This document shows, piece by piece, positions 50,801 through 62,850 of a DNA stretch of 64,000 bases. The DNA comes from Onchidella celtica. Lineage: Eukaryota > Mollusca > Gastropoda > Systellommatophora > Onchidiidae. Location: assembly GCA_963931925.1 (NCBI GenBank), contig OZ007570.1, positions 1,678,001 to 1,742,000 of the forward strand, given 5' to 3'. The position numbers and the translations under genes are program-made. Position 1 is the stretch's first letter, and each line of letters begins with the position of its first letter. The notes under the pieces are model-generated. The model was not told the DNA's origin. It made no database searches and was given only the letters and a program-made list of their open reading frames with translations.

Positions 50801-51494
50801 GAGTACCCAAAAAAGGTTAACTGACCAGTTGACGGATAAATAATATCTCTGTTTCTTTCAAATGCAACTTTTCTTTTAGCTTAATGACCACAAATTGTTA
50901 TCTTTGTGTTTATCTTTATCTAATTTTCATAGATGTGGAATTATTTTTAAAAGGCAGCAACTTTCTCTGTTATTCTGTATCTTTGGTGTCAGGCACAAAC
51001 CATCCCAGTCTAGAAAGATCAAGTTTCCAGGAGATAGAAAAACTTGACTTAAATGTGGAAAAAGTGAACTGAGATAGATGGAAATTTGTGGATGGGTTGT
51101 AAAGTGGTAGAGGCCATTAGTGTGTAAGTAAGCCATCATGTCATTTTAATATCCAAGCTTGACATCTGATATGCATTGCCATCTGTTACGCTTTTATCAT
51201 GCAGAGGTTGATATAGAGTTCCCGTGTAGGTGTACTGCAGGGGGGGGGGGGGGGGGGTGAAGGTGGGCTGAGGTTAAAGGGCAAGGGCATGACAGTGATG
51301 ACTGGCTTGTTATACAAATGAAAGTAATCTATATCATGAAATGGTAGTGTTGAAATGTGATATTTATGCCTGACAGATATTCACAGCAAGTCTGATTTTG
51401 CATACAACCTGTACCTGTAAAGGTGTGTGTGGATATGGGAGGGGGGTGTTGCTTCAGAGAAAGAAAAATATGTTCCTAATGTGGTAGAAAATAA

Positions 51495-51553
<59 letters not shown>

Positions 51554-54500
51554 ACCACCACCACCACCCCCCCCCCCCCCCCCCCCCAACCTTTTGTCAG
51601 ACACAAAACAAAAATGGGCCTTGTGAAAGACCATCTACTTGCCTCAGCATCAAACAGTATCTTCTAAAAGAAAGCCACCCCTGTTAAAGTAAGGTATAGA
51701 TATATCTTCTTTGAAGCTTTTGTTTTCTGGTGAATAAGTGGATCTTGAAAATAAGCATGAATTTAAATCCTTTTCATGGAAATGTTTCCTTTGGATCAAT
51801 AAGTTTTTGATCCTGGCAGACATAGTCAAAATGCTCACGGTTGGATTATTATCAGAAACTATTGGCCATTTGGCTAATGAAAAAGTTGTTGTTGCCAGTC
51901 AACCTATCTTGATTGTAACTCTTGCCCTTGTCTTGCACTTTCACAGAAATTTGCTATGCAAACAAAACCCAATCTGGCCACATTTACAGTCACTGTCTAA
52001 TTTTTTTTTCTGAAGACTGACTATGCCCTGGCCTAACATGCGGCACTCATGGGTGATATCTGCGACCTCAGAAAGCTAGAAGTGTAACCTGAATGTGGTA
52101 GCGTCCAGTAAATTTTCCTTGCAAGATTCATTCACAAATTTATGTAGACTATTTGTAGATTGCATTATCCATTTTCTTCGTATGAAGAATGGTTTTTAGG
52201 AGCAGACAGTGGAAATATGTGAGTGTGCATGAGAAAACCCACAATATGTCGACAGAGCTGATTTTGAGAAAAACGGCACAAACTTCCAACTTGGCTGTTG
52301 TTTAGGGGACCGTGGCATGTTACAGGGTAAACTGTAGACGAGCAGTGAACACTACTCACTATGATCTCTATAACGGCTTTGTAATTAGACTACGGCCTCC
52401 TAACAAGATCCAAAAACTTCCGACTTGGCTGTTGTTTAGGAGACCGTGGCATGTTACGGGGTAAACTGTAGATGAGCAGTGAACACTACTCAGTATGATC
52501 CACAGACTAATAAATCAACCAGACTGGAAACACAAGCTTCGGGCTGTGTCGTTTTTTACGGAAGTTAATGAGATGCGGCCGTATAACCAACGTGGCCGCC
52601 GCTTGGGAAATTCCGATTCTAGTTCTATCTGCAGTAGAAATTTCTTTTTATTTGTCAAGATTGGTTGTACATGTATTAATAATGCATTATCTTGCCTATC
52701 CTTTCATTTTATTGTCTACAGCTGCCTTTTTTTTTATTGTTATAAATGATGACTGTCTGGACTTTTAGCGACCGCTGCATTGTAGCTATGCTGAAGCGTC
52801 GGTCGCAACCGTAAACCTAATGTGGCGGATGGTTCATGACCTTTCGCTGTTTTGTGACGTCACATAATGTGCTCATCCAGTCTGGGTATTTTATTAGTCT
52901 GTGGTATGATCTCTATAACAGCTTAGTTATTAGACTACGGTCTCCTAACAGCAATCACTCCAATATCAATGGGTCAATTACCTATTGCCACTTTTAGGAT
53001 TAAATGCCGTTTTCTCAAAATCTTGTTTTAGGGGGGTCACTGACTTCAATTTATCAGAAATGTCTTGTCTTTTATTATGTGTACAGAACTCAAAATGTCA
53101 TGTTTGCGACATATTGTGGGTTTTCTCATGCACACTCACATATTGTCATTGGTATGAGAAAAACATGACTGGCACTTAAATGTTCCAAATAAATTATTTC
53201 ATTCCAGGATCTAGGATCCCCTGTCAATTTGTAAGGCTAAAAATGTGCAATGTGAAATTTCTAATAAAATTTTGGTTTATTTGGGTCATTTCAGTTCTAT
53301 TTGGTGAAGATGTTGCATTTGGAGGTGTGTTTCGCTGCAGTGTTGGTCTCAAAGATAAGTATGGTATGTTTTTGACGTGCATGTTGCTGTAATTTTTCTT
53401 CTTCTGCATATGATTGATGAGATTCTCAAAGTTGAGACATCTTTTTTTGATACTGATGTGTTTCCTTTCTATCATACTTGATCCAGTAATCAGATGCTGT
53501 GTTTCATAGTTACTAATTAGGTCAAGAATAATGATCTCATACTTGTTGTTAGAAGCAAACACTTTGGTGTACAAACTATTCCAGAAATGTTTTGTTTTAA
53601 ATGCTTCTAATCCACCAGAAATCATGAAGTGAAAGGTTTAGTAGAGATGCAGTTTTTGCCATTTTTAAACTGAACTGAAAATCTGAGATATTGAGGATTT
53701 AATGCTTTGGTCAATTTCATGAACTGTTACAGAATGTATGTGTGGGTTTTGAAGATATTGGTCCTAATCATTCATTTTAGGTGATAAAATTTGTTCCATG
53801 ACCCAGCAAACTCCCAAGTGTCATGTTTTTCATTTGCCTATGCAGGAGCAGAGCGAGTGTTTAACAGTCCCCTGAGTGAACAAGGCATTGTTGCCTTTGG
53901 CATAGGTATAGCACTGACTGGGGCCACTGCCATAGCAGAGATTCAGTTTGCTGACTACATCTTCCCGGCATTTGATCAGGTAATTCTTCATTAATTGTTC
54001 ATGTTCTTGCAGCAGGAGCGAATTGGCAACAGTCACAACCACTCAGTGTCATTTTACTTGTAATAAATCACAAATTCTCCATCTCTGTATGCAAAAGGCT
54101 TTTTTTTTATTAGGCCACCTACAGTAACCAAATATTTTGCACTTGGGGTACATATTTTAAAGCCTTTTCTTTTGTGATTCCAGAGCTAGAGAGCTCCTCC
54201 TGAAATGCTCCTAACAACAGCCTTAATTAATTATTTTTTCAGTTTTTCTTTTTGTTTTCCTTCCTGTTTTTTGGTTGAAAAGGTAGAGGGCAGGGTTAGG
54301 GATTGGATCAGATTTAGGGTTGAAGATAAGGACAGGGGTAGAGATAGCTACATATACATTATGCGCCCCTGGCACAAAATACTTTGGGTGTGTACGTACT
54401 TATAACAACGGCCTTATTTATGCATGTTTGACATTGAAAATTCAGAAGCATATTACATAGACCTTGTTGAGACAACAACAGGACAAATTAATGGAGTGAA

Positions 54501-56004
54501 TGAAAGGGACATTCACATGAATCATAGTTAAAAATTGTCAGCTTATTAGAGGATTTCAGCTAAAGTTGAGATTTGATTCCCCAAGGGTGGAAATTTGCAC
54601 TCAGATCATCCTGCACTTCTTGTGTTCAAGAAATGGAAAACAAAGTAATCATGAGCAGTGTCAAATAATGTAATGAATGGCCATTTGGAAAAGGATCCTA
54701 CACATAAAGATGTGTCTTTTTGTTTTGTCTTTTGTATCCAAGAAGTGTACTCCATTGAAAAGTGCGACTGGTTTCTGTGTGTCCCATCTAACTCTCCTCC
54801 GAAGTCATATTTCCAAATTTTCATCAATGATGATCAGTAATTTAGCCAACATGTTCAGAAGGTTAAAGTACAGCCCACTTGTCCTTATAATTGGCCAGCA
54901 GTGTCTCAATTTGTCACATGAAAAACTGCAAGGATATTGAGGGAGGGAGAGGGAACTGATTTGTTGGATAATAACAGATATGTCTGTGACACATCTAGGG
55001 CAGATAGTTGAAGGATCAGACGGGAAACACAAACATTTTCACATAAAGTGATTTTTTGTTTTTAGCTCCTCCTATGTACCAAACATAACGCTGACAATCA
55101 CCGTGAGGAAAAGAATCTTACAAGCATATGTTGAACCAGTGCTACTTTACGGCTGTGAAGCATGGACAATTGACGATGGTATGCATGAAGAGATCATTAG
55201 AGGCCGTGGAGATCGTTGTGGTTGCTAAGAAGAATGTTAAGAATACCATGAACAGCGAGGAAAACAAATGAAGAAGTCACGAGAGAAGCACAACACACGA
55301 GACAATTCATGACAAAGATACGCAAAAGGCAAGCAAAATTCATTGGACACATCATGAGAAAAAATCAACTCGAGAATTTGGTGACAACAGGAAGGCTGGG
55401 GATGGAAGAAGAGACAGGGGAAGACCGAGGGAAAAAATGCTGGACAGCCTGACAGAATGGATGAACATTAGAAAACCATCTGAAATGCTGAAGGAGACAA
55501 GCTACAGAGAGGGTTGGAGGTCCATGATCGCCCACGCCAGTTGGCAAGGCACCTGAGAGAGAGAGATGTACCAGTTTGGGACATCAGTCTCATCCCTGCA
55601 AAACCAAAGTTTGACAAAAGAACTGCAATCAGAAAATATTAGGAGTCATCCTTTCAGTTGCAAGAGGGAAATAGTGGACTTTCAGAGTTTTAAATTTGAT
55701 TTTCTCAGTTTTGCATGTTTGGAACTATTTTTCCCCAGTTGTTTTCAGGTGTGGTTTGAAACAGAATATGAATGTAGTAAGCAAGAAAATGTCATACTGG
55801 AATTAAACTGGCCAGTTTAATCTCATGCACAGTTTAAATGATCCACAGATTCGAAATGAAGCTGCCATGTACCGGTACAGATCAGGAAATGAATTTGATT
55901 GCGGCAGGCTGACGATCCGAGCACCTTGTGGAGCAGTTGGTCATGGCTCACTCTACCACTCACAGAGCGTTGAAGCTTTCTTCGCACATTGTTCTGGTCT
56001 GAAG
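47680..56004 (+). CDS. BCKDHB: BCKDHB, E1-beta of branched-chain 2-oxoacid dehydrogenase, exons 1-5
   Basis: The E1 alpha2-beta2 component decarboxylates the 2-oxoacids of Leu, Ile and Val using thiamine diphosphate in the mitochondrial matrix. Five exons (47680-47824, 48933-49010, 53295-53363, 53846-53979, 55849-56004) join in phase to give 194 codons, about half of the ~390-residue family length. Seen in order: an Arg/Ser-rich, acid-poor presequence; [35 protein letters not shown], whose Glu contacts the cofactor pyrimidine in the family; [33 protein letters not shown]; and [20 protein letters not shown]. The start at 47680 has a strong context (A at -3, G at +4); an in-frame ATG at 47647 has a weak one. 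Remaining exons lie beyond 64000. Confidence 0.96.
47825..48932. other. BCKDHB intron 1
   Basis: 1.1-kb intron. A (GA)n purine run lies at 47918-47949 and a TCTAGATC cluster at 48087-48117. Nothing else recognised. Confidence 0.6.
48933..49010 (+). CDS. BCKDHB: BCKDHB exon 2
   Basis: A 78-base exon encoding [20 protein letters not shown] then GKDSTA (human [20 protein letters not shown]). Acceptor tttcacag, donor G|gtgtgt. Confidence 0.94.
49011..52217. other. BCKDHB intron 2, left part
   Basis: AT-rich intron. A G tract of about 18 bases lies at 51240-51257 and a compound microsatellite at 51495-51587. No coding or mobile-element signature recognised elsewhere. Confidence 0.5.
51495..51587. 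repeat. Compound microsatellite (CA)n(CAC)n(C)n
   Basis: Roughly 29 CA units, then about five CAC units, then a C tract of about 20 bases. The stepwise CA-CAC-C change suggests each array grew from an edge of the previous one. Confidence 0.97.
52218..53140. mobile_element. Long-TIR, TA-flanked element, copy B, with nested MITE
   Basis: Same family as 34642-35176. Ends are TGTGAGTGTGCATGAGAAAA (left) and its inverted counterpart at the right, followed by CCCACAATATGTCG, with TA on both flanks. The two internal ~130-base direct repeats are present; the second is interrupted at 52501-52903 by another element. Without that insertion it would be about 512 bases, close to copy A. The inner parts of its two ends match each other better than they match copy A, so the copies belong to different subfamilies. 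Confidence 0.86.
52501..52903. mobile_element. 403-base MITE with 8-base target duplication
   Basis: Inserted in copy B of the long-TIR element. Inverted ends of about 28 bases: CACAGACTAATAAATCAACC (left) versus CACAGACTAATAAAATACCC (right, reverse complement), both continuing AGACTGGA. A perfect 8-base duplication, gtatgatc, flanks it (52493-52500, 52904-52911). The duplication length suggests a hAT-like transposase mobilised it (inference). It encodes no protein. Confidence 0.88.
53295..53363 (+). CDS. BCKDHB: BCKDHB exon 3
   Basis: A 69-base exon encoding [20 protein letters not shown] and KYG, nearly identical to human. Contains the cofactor-contacting GED motif. Acceptor atttcag, donor G|gtatgt. 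The 4.3-kb intron before it holds the nested DNA elements at 52218. Confidence 0.96.
53364..55078. other. BCKDHB introns 3 and 4 (outside exon 4)
   Basis: AT-rich intron around exon 4. A minus-strand open frame at 53224-53625 overlaps exon 3 antisense and has no recognisable similarity, so it is not annotated. Confidence 0.5.
53846..53979 (+). CDS. BCKDHB: BCKDHB exon 4
   Basis: A 134-base exon encoding [20 protein letters not shown] and [20 protein letters not shown], very close to human. Acceptor tatgcag, donor CAG|gtaatt. Confidence 0.97.
55079..55556 (+). pseudogene. Degenerate LINE reverse-transcriptase C-terminus
   Basis: Conceptual translation across frame breaks gives [20 protein letters not shown], then [40 protein letters not shown] and [11 protein letters not shown]: the C-terminal region downstream of LINE reverse transcriptases. 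Frameshifts and stops are frequent and no ends are preserved, so it is an old relic in BCKDHB intron 4. Confidence 0.82.
55849..56004 (+). CDS. BCKDHB: BCKDHB exon 5
   Basis: A 52-codon exon encoding [40 protein letters not shown] and [10 protein letters not shown] (human [20 protein letters not shown]). Acceptor atccacag, donor AAG|gtaagg, phase 0. The next expected segment (human VVIPRSP) was not found downstream in the window. Confidence 0.96.
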
Positions 56005-59000
56005 GTAAGGAATTATAGTTATTCTTCAAGTTCACCTTCATCCTTTATCATTGCCAATCAAAATGATGTTGAAATTAAGTGCATCAGTTCGTTAACCCTG
56101 TGGGCTGTAACACCATAACACCAATGTACCAAGATGACTCACTTAGCCCTGACTGCCATATCCATGGTAAAGTGATGTGTGATGTCCACTGCTGGGCAGC
56201 CCTTGCTTTGAGTGATCCGAAGTTTTGGATCATCCACTTTGAGATATCTACTCTTTTTGTTGATTTCATGTATTGGCCCGGGGGGGGGGGAGACTCCATT
56301 TCAGGCACACGCAACTCTGTGCACCTGTGCCTAGGGGAGGGTTTCAGATGAAGTTGTTCTTTTTAAACATTAAGACAGAGATGGAGCAGAAAGTCAAGGT
56401 GCACCGACACAGAACGAGCCTCTGATTTAGATTTCTTAAGGCAAGTTGACAGCAGGTTGCAAATGGGTCACAAGCAGGTCACCCACTTGTATACAAATCA
56501 CTGGACTGATGCGTCTAATTGGATATCCAAATGTAAATCTGGAACCCTGCCTAGCACTAGCTACAGGATTTCCTGGACCATTTAGAATGTTGGAAAAAAG
56601 TGAGAAATATTTTTTATGTTTGCAAAAAATAGAAATTCCTGCTAGGCTTGGGGTTAAAGGCCAGTCCAGTCCAGTGCAAGACAGTGACAGCAGTATGGAC
56701 ATGATACCCAGATGCATGTATACTATTTGTTCTGTGAAATGTGTGACAGTGTTTCTTATTTGTATTCTCCTTTCTATGGAGATCAGTAATGACAGTTTTA
56801 GGTTGCCTTTATCAGGCATGGTTATACATGTACATGCCCTGTCACCCACCCAGTTGTTTCAGCAACAACCTGAGGCTGAGGCCCCCGAGAAACAAAGATC
56901 TGACTGCCCCCTTGAGATGTCAGTTATTGAAATGGTGACCTGGTTGGCAGGTCTGTTGTATGAGTTTTCAAATTACTCAAAGTCTCAGAGCTCGGGTGCA
57001 GGAGAACAACCAGACAGCCAGGACTCTCATGGGTAAGAAGAACAAGACGCGGCCGGAGAATGCATGGGAGACAACTCAGATTTTTGGGTTTACCTTTTTT
57101 TGGTATAGTTTTGATTATTTCCCTTCGACCGCATTTTCCCGTCACCTGCTATTTTTTTGACTCTTGAAAACCAAGGCAGAAAGATGGGGAAGAGGTGTGG
57201 AAGGCAGGATCATGAGATTTGGCACTTTCCTTTTGTCAGCAGCATTAGACAAAATCAGCCTAATCACTGCAAATATTGGTATCACGTACACCCGACCAGA
57301 TAAAGAAGTCTTGTATAGTCTTGAAAGTTACAGCAGCAACAGGGAGAAATAAATATTTACATAGTGTGGGTTTTCCGTTTTCCAACTTTATGACGCTGAC
57401 AATTGTGGAATTTTACTCTGCAAACAAACAACTAGACTGACTGCAGTCATGAACATTTGAATTCTTTGTGTGCCAGTCACTGATATTATATATCGGTTCT
57501 TCCGCTGCTCACATTTGTGCCAAACGTCGATGTATCAGTGCACAAGAATGCTAGGCTATTTTGTCTCAGGAAGAAAGAAAGTCGACCTTTCTATTGATAA
57601 ATGTTGCTGTAGTTAGTCTTCATTCATCTTCTTCTCTATTTTCATCCTGTACCTGCAAACCTGCAAAAATTCATGGCACACGAAGAGTTAAATCTTCTGT
57701 ACAAAAGCAGTTTGGTCTTTTTATGGTTTGATGGGCATAATTTGCTGCTCACCATCACAAGGAAATAGTTTTGTCCCACTGCCAAGTTTCATTGTGACAG
57801 AAGTTTTTCACTTTCAATAAAACTTTATCATTTGTAAATAATTTAGAGATATCCAAAGTTTGGGTCAGCCTGTCATTAGCATTTCTAATGTAAACTGATA
57901 GAGTGGAAAATACATGACCCCTGTAATGCTGCATTAAATCACATAATACCTTGCTGCACCCACTTGAGAAAGGCCCTTTATTATTTTCCGTCCCTCAGTC
58001 ACGTGTACAGTTCAGTGAAACACTTAACCCAATCACATTGAAGCATATTAAAGATCTCTTTATTAGTCAGCTTGGTGCATGTCCCATGGTAAATTTGCAC
58101 TTTAAAGGCAAAGCACAGGTTTTTATGTGTACTGGATATCATGCATGAAAAAAAGTGGGGATTGGGGGGGGGGGGGGGGTGTGGGTCGGGGAAAAGGAGG
58201 AACAAAGAGAAAACAAATTCTTTTATTTGTGATTTTCATTTAGTTCAAGGTGAAACAGTATTGGTCCAGAAAGTGGAAATTTGATTACACAGCTTTATCG
58301 CAACTGTTTCACACACACATACACAGGGATTACCTAATACTTCACATACCTAACACTGCACACCCCTCTACATCAAGAGTTTTTCAGCTATAGAGATTGT
58401 GTTATGATAGCATTGTACTGCCCTTAAACACACAGTTCAGGTTTATCATTGAAATTTTGGTTTTCAGTTCTTTTTTCATTTTCTTTTTCAATCAAAAAAA
58501 TTGTAATGATTGTGAGCCGTTTCAGTTAAATTGTGCAGTGGACGGGGTTGGGGCCGGGGGGGACTTTTGCCAAAGAGTGTTGGATTTCAATTGGTTAGAG
58601 ACCAGGAATTTTGTTCCCTGAATGTGTTCAGTTGTTTGCAGTGAGAAATTGAAACCTGCCCACCAAATTCGAATTTGCGCCGGTTGCCTTGTCCAGGTAC
58701 CAAGCGCTGGCGCCCCTTTTGATGTCAAATACTATTTTTCTACCCACACGTTAAATCTTCAACAAGACGTAGACAGATCTGTCTGTCTGCACCTGTGAGA
58801 CTCTCCTTTTTCAAGCTTTCACCCTGCTGAAGGCTAGACGTACTTTTGTAGCCACTGGCAGTTGCAGAATAAACCAACATTGGTGTGGTGGCAAATAGAC
58901 ACGAATTTGTGGCCAGATTTCACTGTTTGAACTAGGATTTTCTCTGTGAAACCACCCACGGTAGTTTTGCCAGTTTGATCCAATGCAATTCCCGTAGATC

Positions 59001-59827
59001 GGGGATTCCCAACCTTCACCATTTATGGCCATGAAATACTTCAGGAAAAAACTGCTTGGAAAACCTTGTTGATGTATGTGAAGTATGGAAACCATTTACT
59101 GTCTGTCAGAGAAAGAAAATGGAGCCGTGCGTCCGACTGTTCCTCGGTGTACCAGTATGTACCCCAGACCTCATTGTGGGTCTTTTGTCAAGAACGGTGA
59201 AATGAGTTGTTGACTTAAAAATATGGTAATAATACTCGCAGTGCTTAATAATATTGCGGTTAGTCGCAAGCATTCTGAACTTTAGCCATCTCGGGGTTTG
59301 AATACCCTGAAGTTTGAGAACCCACCCACCGAACACCCCGACCAAACAGTGAAAATTGACGGGGTCCCGACACGTAAAACAGGAAGAAACTTGTGAAAAT
59401 GGGAACCACGGTAATCCAGTCATCCCTGCGTTGTAGAACAAAGCATTACGTGCGCCATTTTGTACCGTTTAATAACGAGGCTCCTTTACCCGACCAGAAT
59501 GAATTATCCGATGGCCTTTTTAACAGGCACTGCAGTTTAACACTCAGTGAATTTGACATTGAAAAGGAAGATGGCATACTTTTTGTTTTGTTTTGTCTTT
59601 TATGTACATATTTTCAGTTTTAGTTAGGCGAGTACTCAGTTCAGTTCATTTGGCTTGAAGTGTCAAAATCGATTAAAAAAAAAAAAGTCAAAAACTGCTT
59701 CAGCCACAGCTTGCTGCCCAGACGGTCCGCGCACGCCGGTAGTGGATATATCGGTAATAGGTACAATCGTGCCTGCTGGCACACATGACGCCTCCGAGGC
59801 AATAGGAGGAGCAAATATAATTGAGGA

Positions 59828-60115
59828 TTAAAAATGAGTGAACGAAATGGTCAGGTAATTCGAAGAGGATAATTTCTTGATCAGAGCAAAAATGAGTGAA
59901 GGAAATGGTCACTTAATGCATGTTAGGAATAATTGAGAATTAAAGCTGTCATTTTCTTTCAGCAAAACATGAATGAACAAAATTGTCATTTAATCTGCGT
60001 AAATGTTTTGATTGAGTAGAATAGTAATTTAAGCCACACACTCAAAAAGTGAATGCACGGAGTCGTGACACTTAATTTGGGCAAAACCTGGTGAATAAAG
60101 TGGTCACAAGTCCGG
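59828..60115 (+). repeat. Degenerate spaced repeat, gtgaa-g-aatggtca type
   Basis: Related stretches recur at about 59831, 59889, 59967, 60045 and 60090: aaaatgagtgaacgaaatgg, aaaatgagtgaaggaaatgg, aacatgaatgaacaaaattg and weaker forms, most followed by tca and then ttaat. Spacing is 45-78 bases, so it is a decayed tandem array or repeated binding motif. Confidence 0.5.
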
Positions 60116-62332
60116 ACCTTATTCACTTGGTTCAAAGTCTATAGGGGACAGTTTCACATTAGATGTTCGAAATAAATGAAATTTACACTAAACGTACGTG
60201 ATGGTGAATGTCACAGGCGGGGCGCGTGGCTATTCTTGATCTATTTGATTTGCATGATTATCGTTTGTGAAGTGCGCCAGTGACAAGTTGTGCGACCAAT
60301 GGTGTCAGCTGCGGTGTGCAAAATCCAGGTGGTGTTTGCCGTGCAGGATTACCAGGCTGTCTGATCTCAAACACGGAAAATGGTTGGAGCCAAAGATTCC
60401 GCATGCATCTGTCTGTCTGATTGTGAACGTCTGTACACTTTCAGTCATTGGGAATCTAGCGTTCTGTCACCATACGAATGCAAGATACCTACAACAGGCT
60501 TGCAAAGGGCGGAGATTCATGAGGGGAATTTGTACTGAATACTCCAGCAGTTGTGATTTGGCTTAGATCTAGTCAGACAATTCAAACACAGTCATCCACG
60601 CGGTATATTCAGATTCACTTTCAAGGTATTTGGTAATCAGTAGCAGGCTCCGATAAATGTGTCTTGTAGGGGTATCTACGCACTTTGCCAAGGTGTATCT
60701 GTCTAGATTGCGAAGTAATACTGATGTAAGATGTTTTTTTTTTGTAAAGGTTGGCTTCCCTTGGGTATCATAGTACTTGCAATTCTCTGAATATTTAAGG
60801 TATTCAAATCCAGAATGGCAATGAAGCATTGCTTGATAGTAAACACCACAATTTTTGGCAAGGTAAATGAAGCACAGCAAAAAAGATTTGGACATTTGGG
60901 AGAGCGAGATCAGCGTAGACCACCAGGGCGGGAGCCCGCCAAACAAATGTTTTGTTCCTTGACATCCTTACACTCCTCAGGGCTGGCCACGTTAGCAGTT
61001 ATGTATAGTTTGATCATTATTACTAGCATTAACAGAGAGCTGTTTCTTTTGATGTCACCAGAACTCGCGCTTCTCTCAATTTTTTTCAATTATTTATACC
61101 TAAAATCGTGTCGTAGCATTGCAATTCTGGTCACGTTAATGAAACATAGCAAATACATATATACATGTGTAAGTGACGAGAATTTCATCTGATCTTATGG
61201 AGAAAGAACTTTATGGGGCTGAATCAGTGATGGAAGACGCCATCTAATTTTCATATGCTGTAGCAAGAAACAGTTTCTAGGTCATTGGTGCAGGCTGTAT
61301 CACATTATACAAGTATCTGATATCTGTTAGTTTGTGAGCAAAACAAATTACAGAGGTTATATTCAGAAGTTGCTAAGATGGCGTAGGAAAGTGTGCCAAA
61401 GCGTGAGGGAAGCCAGTTTGTTTTTGGCTAAATGTGCACAGTTTTGCCGTGACCCCAGCAGTCTAGGCCGAGCCCCCTTGTCAATCAACGTTTGTAGATA
61501 TATATATATATATATATAAGATCTCTTCGTCCCAATTTCTTTTCATAGACCTTCGTGAGAAAAATGAGGGAAGTTCAAAGGTAAACGAGATACAGATAGG
61601 GAGAAAGAGAGAGAGAGAGGGAGAGAGAGAGAGACTAGATAGAGAAAGAGTATGTAATGGAAAAAGATAACCTAACTCACTCCGCGTGCGAATAGATTAG
61701 AAAATGCATTGAGAAGAGGTCGGAATAACTGGTTTTTTTTTAGCAGCCTCAGATGTCCCAGTTCCCACAGTTATGTTACTTGCAAACTGTCAAGTCACCT
61801 GTTCTTGTAAAAACTGGTAGATTTCTTCCTTTGAAAAACGAGGTGGTTTTTTAAGTGTAGTTGAGATTCTGTATCTCGTTTGATGAAGCAGTGTTGCGTG
61901 AAGCAGTGTCGTTTTTTTAAAAACTTATTCCAAACTGCACTTTTTTGTGTGTCTGTGTGATTTTTGCAGTTTTTCCCATTTGGTTCAGCACTTCCTGGAG
62001 CAGAACATTTTCAACATCCGCCAGCAAGAAGTCTTTCAGTTTAATTTATGAATGTTTGCAGCACAGTTGCTTTATGTAGTAAGGAAAGTGATAAATTACA
62101 AATAATAATAACAACAACTGCACAGTCCTCATAATTATGTCGAAAAATCCCCGCTCTACTTCACAAATTACCTTGTATGGTCGACAGCAAACGTGGCGTG
62201 TGAATCAAAATGTTTATTTGTAGGGCAAGGAATGAGTTAACCAGAACCCGTAAAGAGCTAAAAAAACACGATTTTTGAACATTTTGGAGGGACCATTTTT
62301 GCCATGAAATTGTGAAACCCCAGGAAGCCGTT

Positions 62333-62372
62333 AAGTACACCCGAGGACGACAATAAGTACACCCGAGGACGA
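62333..62372. repeat. 20-base tandem pair
   Basis: The unit taagtacacccgaggacgac occurs twice in direct succession (with one or two A bases between). Confidence 0.9.
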
Positions 62373-62612
62373 CAGTAGACATTTCCTAAAAGGTTACAGC
62401 AAAAAGTGGGGCACTGTCCCCGGGTGGTACGTTAAAGAGGACAGGAACACATGAAAAACATGCCCTTGAAATACATGTCCATGTTTCTTTGAACGTTTTG
62501 ACCGCGTTTGCTAAAGAAGAGGAGGAAATTAGGTCGCTATTATATGTAGCGTACTTGAAATTTGCGTGAAGTCAAGGATGCTTAAGACTGGATGGTAGCG
62601 CGCTCACTGGAG

Positions 62613-62850
62613 TTTAATGGTTTTTGTTTGAGTGTGAGATGTGAACTGTAGAGTGTAACGGTATCTCGTACACTGGCCAGACAGAAACATGTCCAGCTGA
62701 CAAGTTGGGAGGCGTCAAAACTGTCTACAGCTGCCGGGGTGAGAGAGCTCACGCACTGAGACAAAACACATGCAGAACTGACTTGGCTGAGCGCACAGCC
62801 ATCCTGAACAACTGGGAAAGTTCCGCGGACTCAAACTGTCTAGACTGAGG
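62613..62850 (+). repeat. Diverged interspersed repeat, copy 2, cysteine-rich if translated
   Basis: Resembles 8597-8735 in order and orientation. One plus frame reads TVECNGISYTGQTETC then further cysteines to SNCLD and a stop, preceded by an in-frame TGA near 62643. It could be a repeat carrying a piece of a coding exon, or chance. No family recognised. Confidence 0.4.

Noticed and set aside
53224..53625. 133-codon minus-strand open frame
   Set aside because: It overlaps BCKDHB exon 3 antisense and has low-complexity composition. A shadow of real coding sequence and AT-rich intron.
56446..57036. 196-codon open frame in BCKDHB intron 5
   Set aside because: No recognisable domain or splice context, and an antisense open frame overlaps it. 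Probably chance.
60927..60940. GGCGGGAGCCCGCC hairpin as a terminator
   Set aside because: Bacterial-type terminators are not expected in this eukaryotic intron. A short palindrome without context.
61498..61635. TA and GA simple repeats as regulatory elements
   Set aside because: They look like ordinary microsatellites, with nothing nearby to suggest a promoter.
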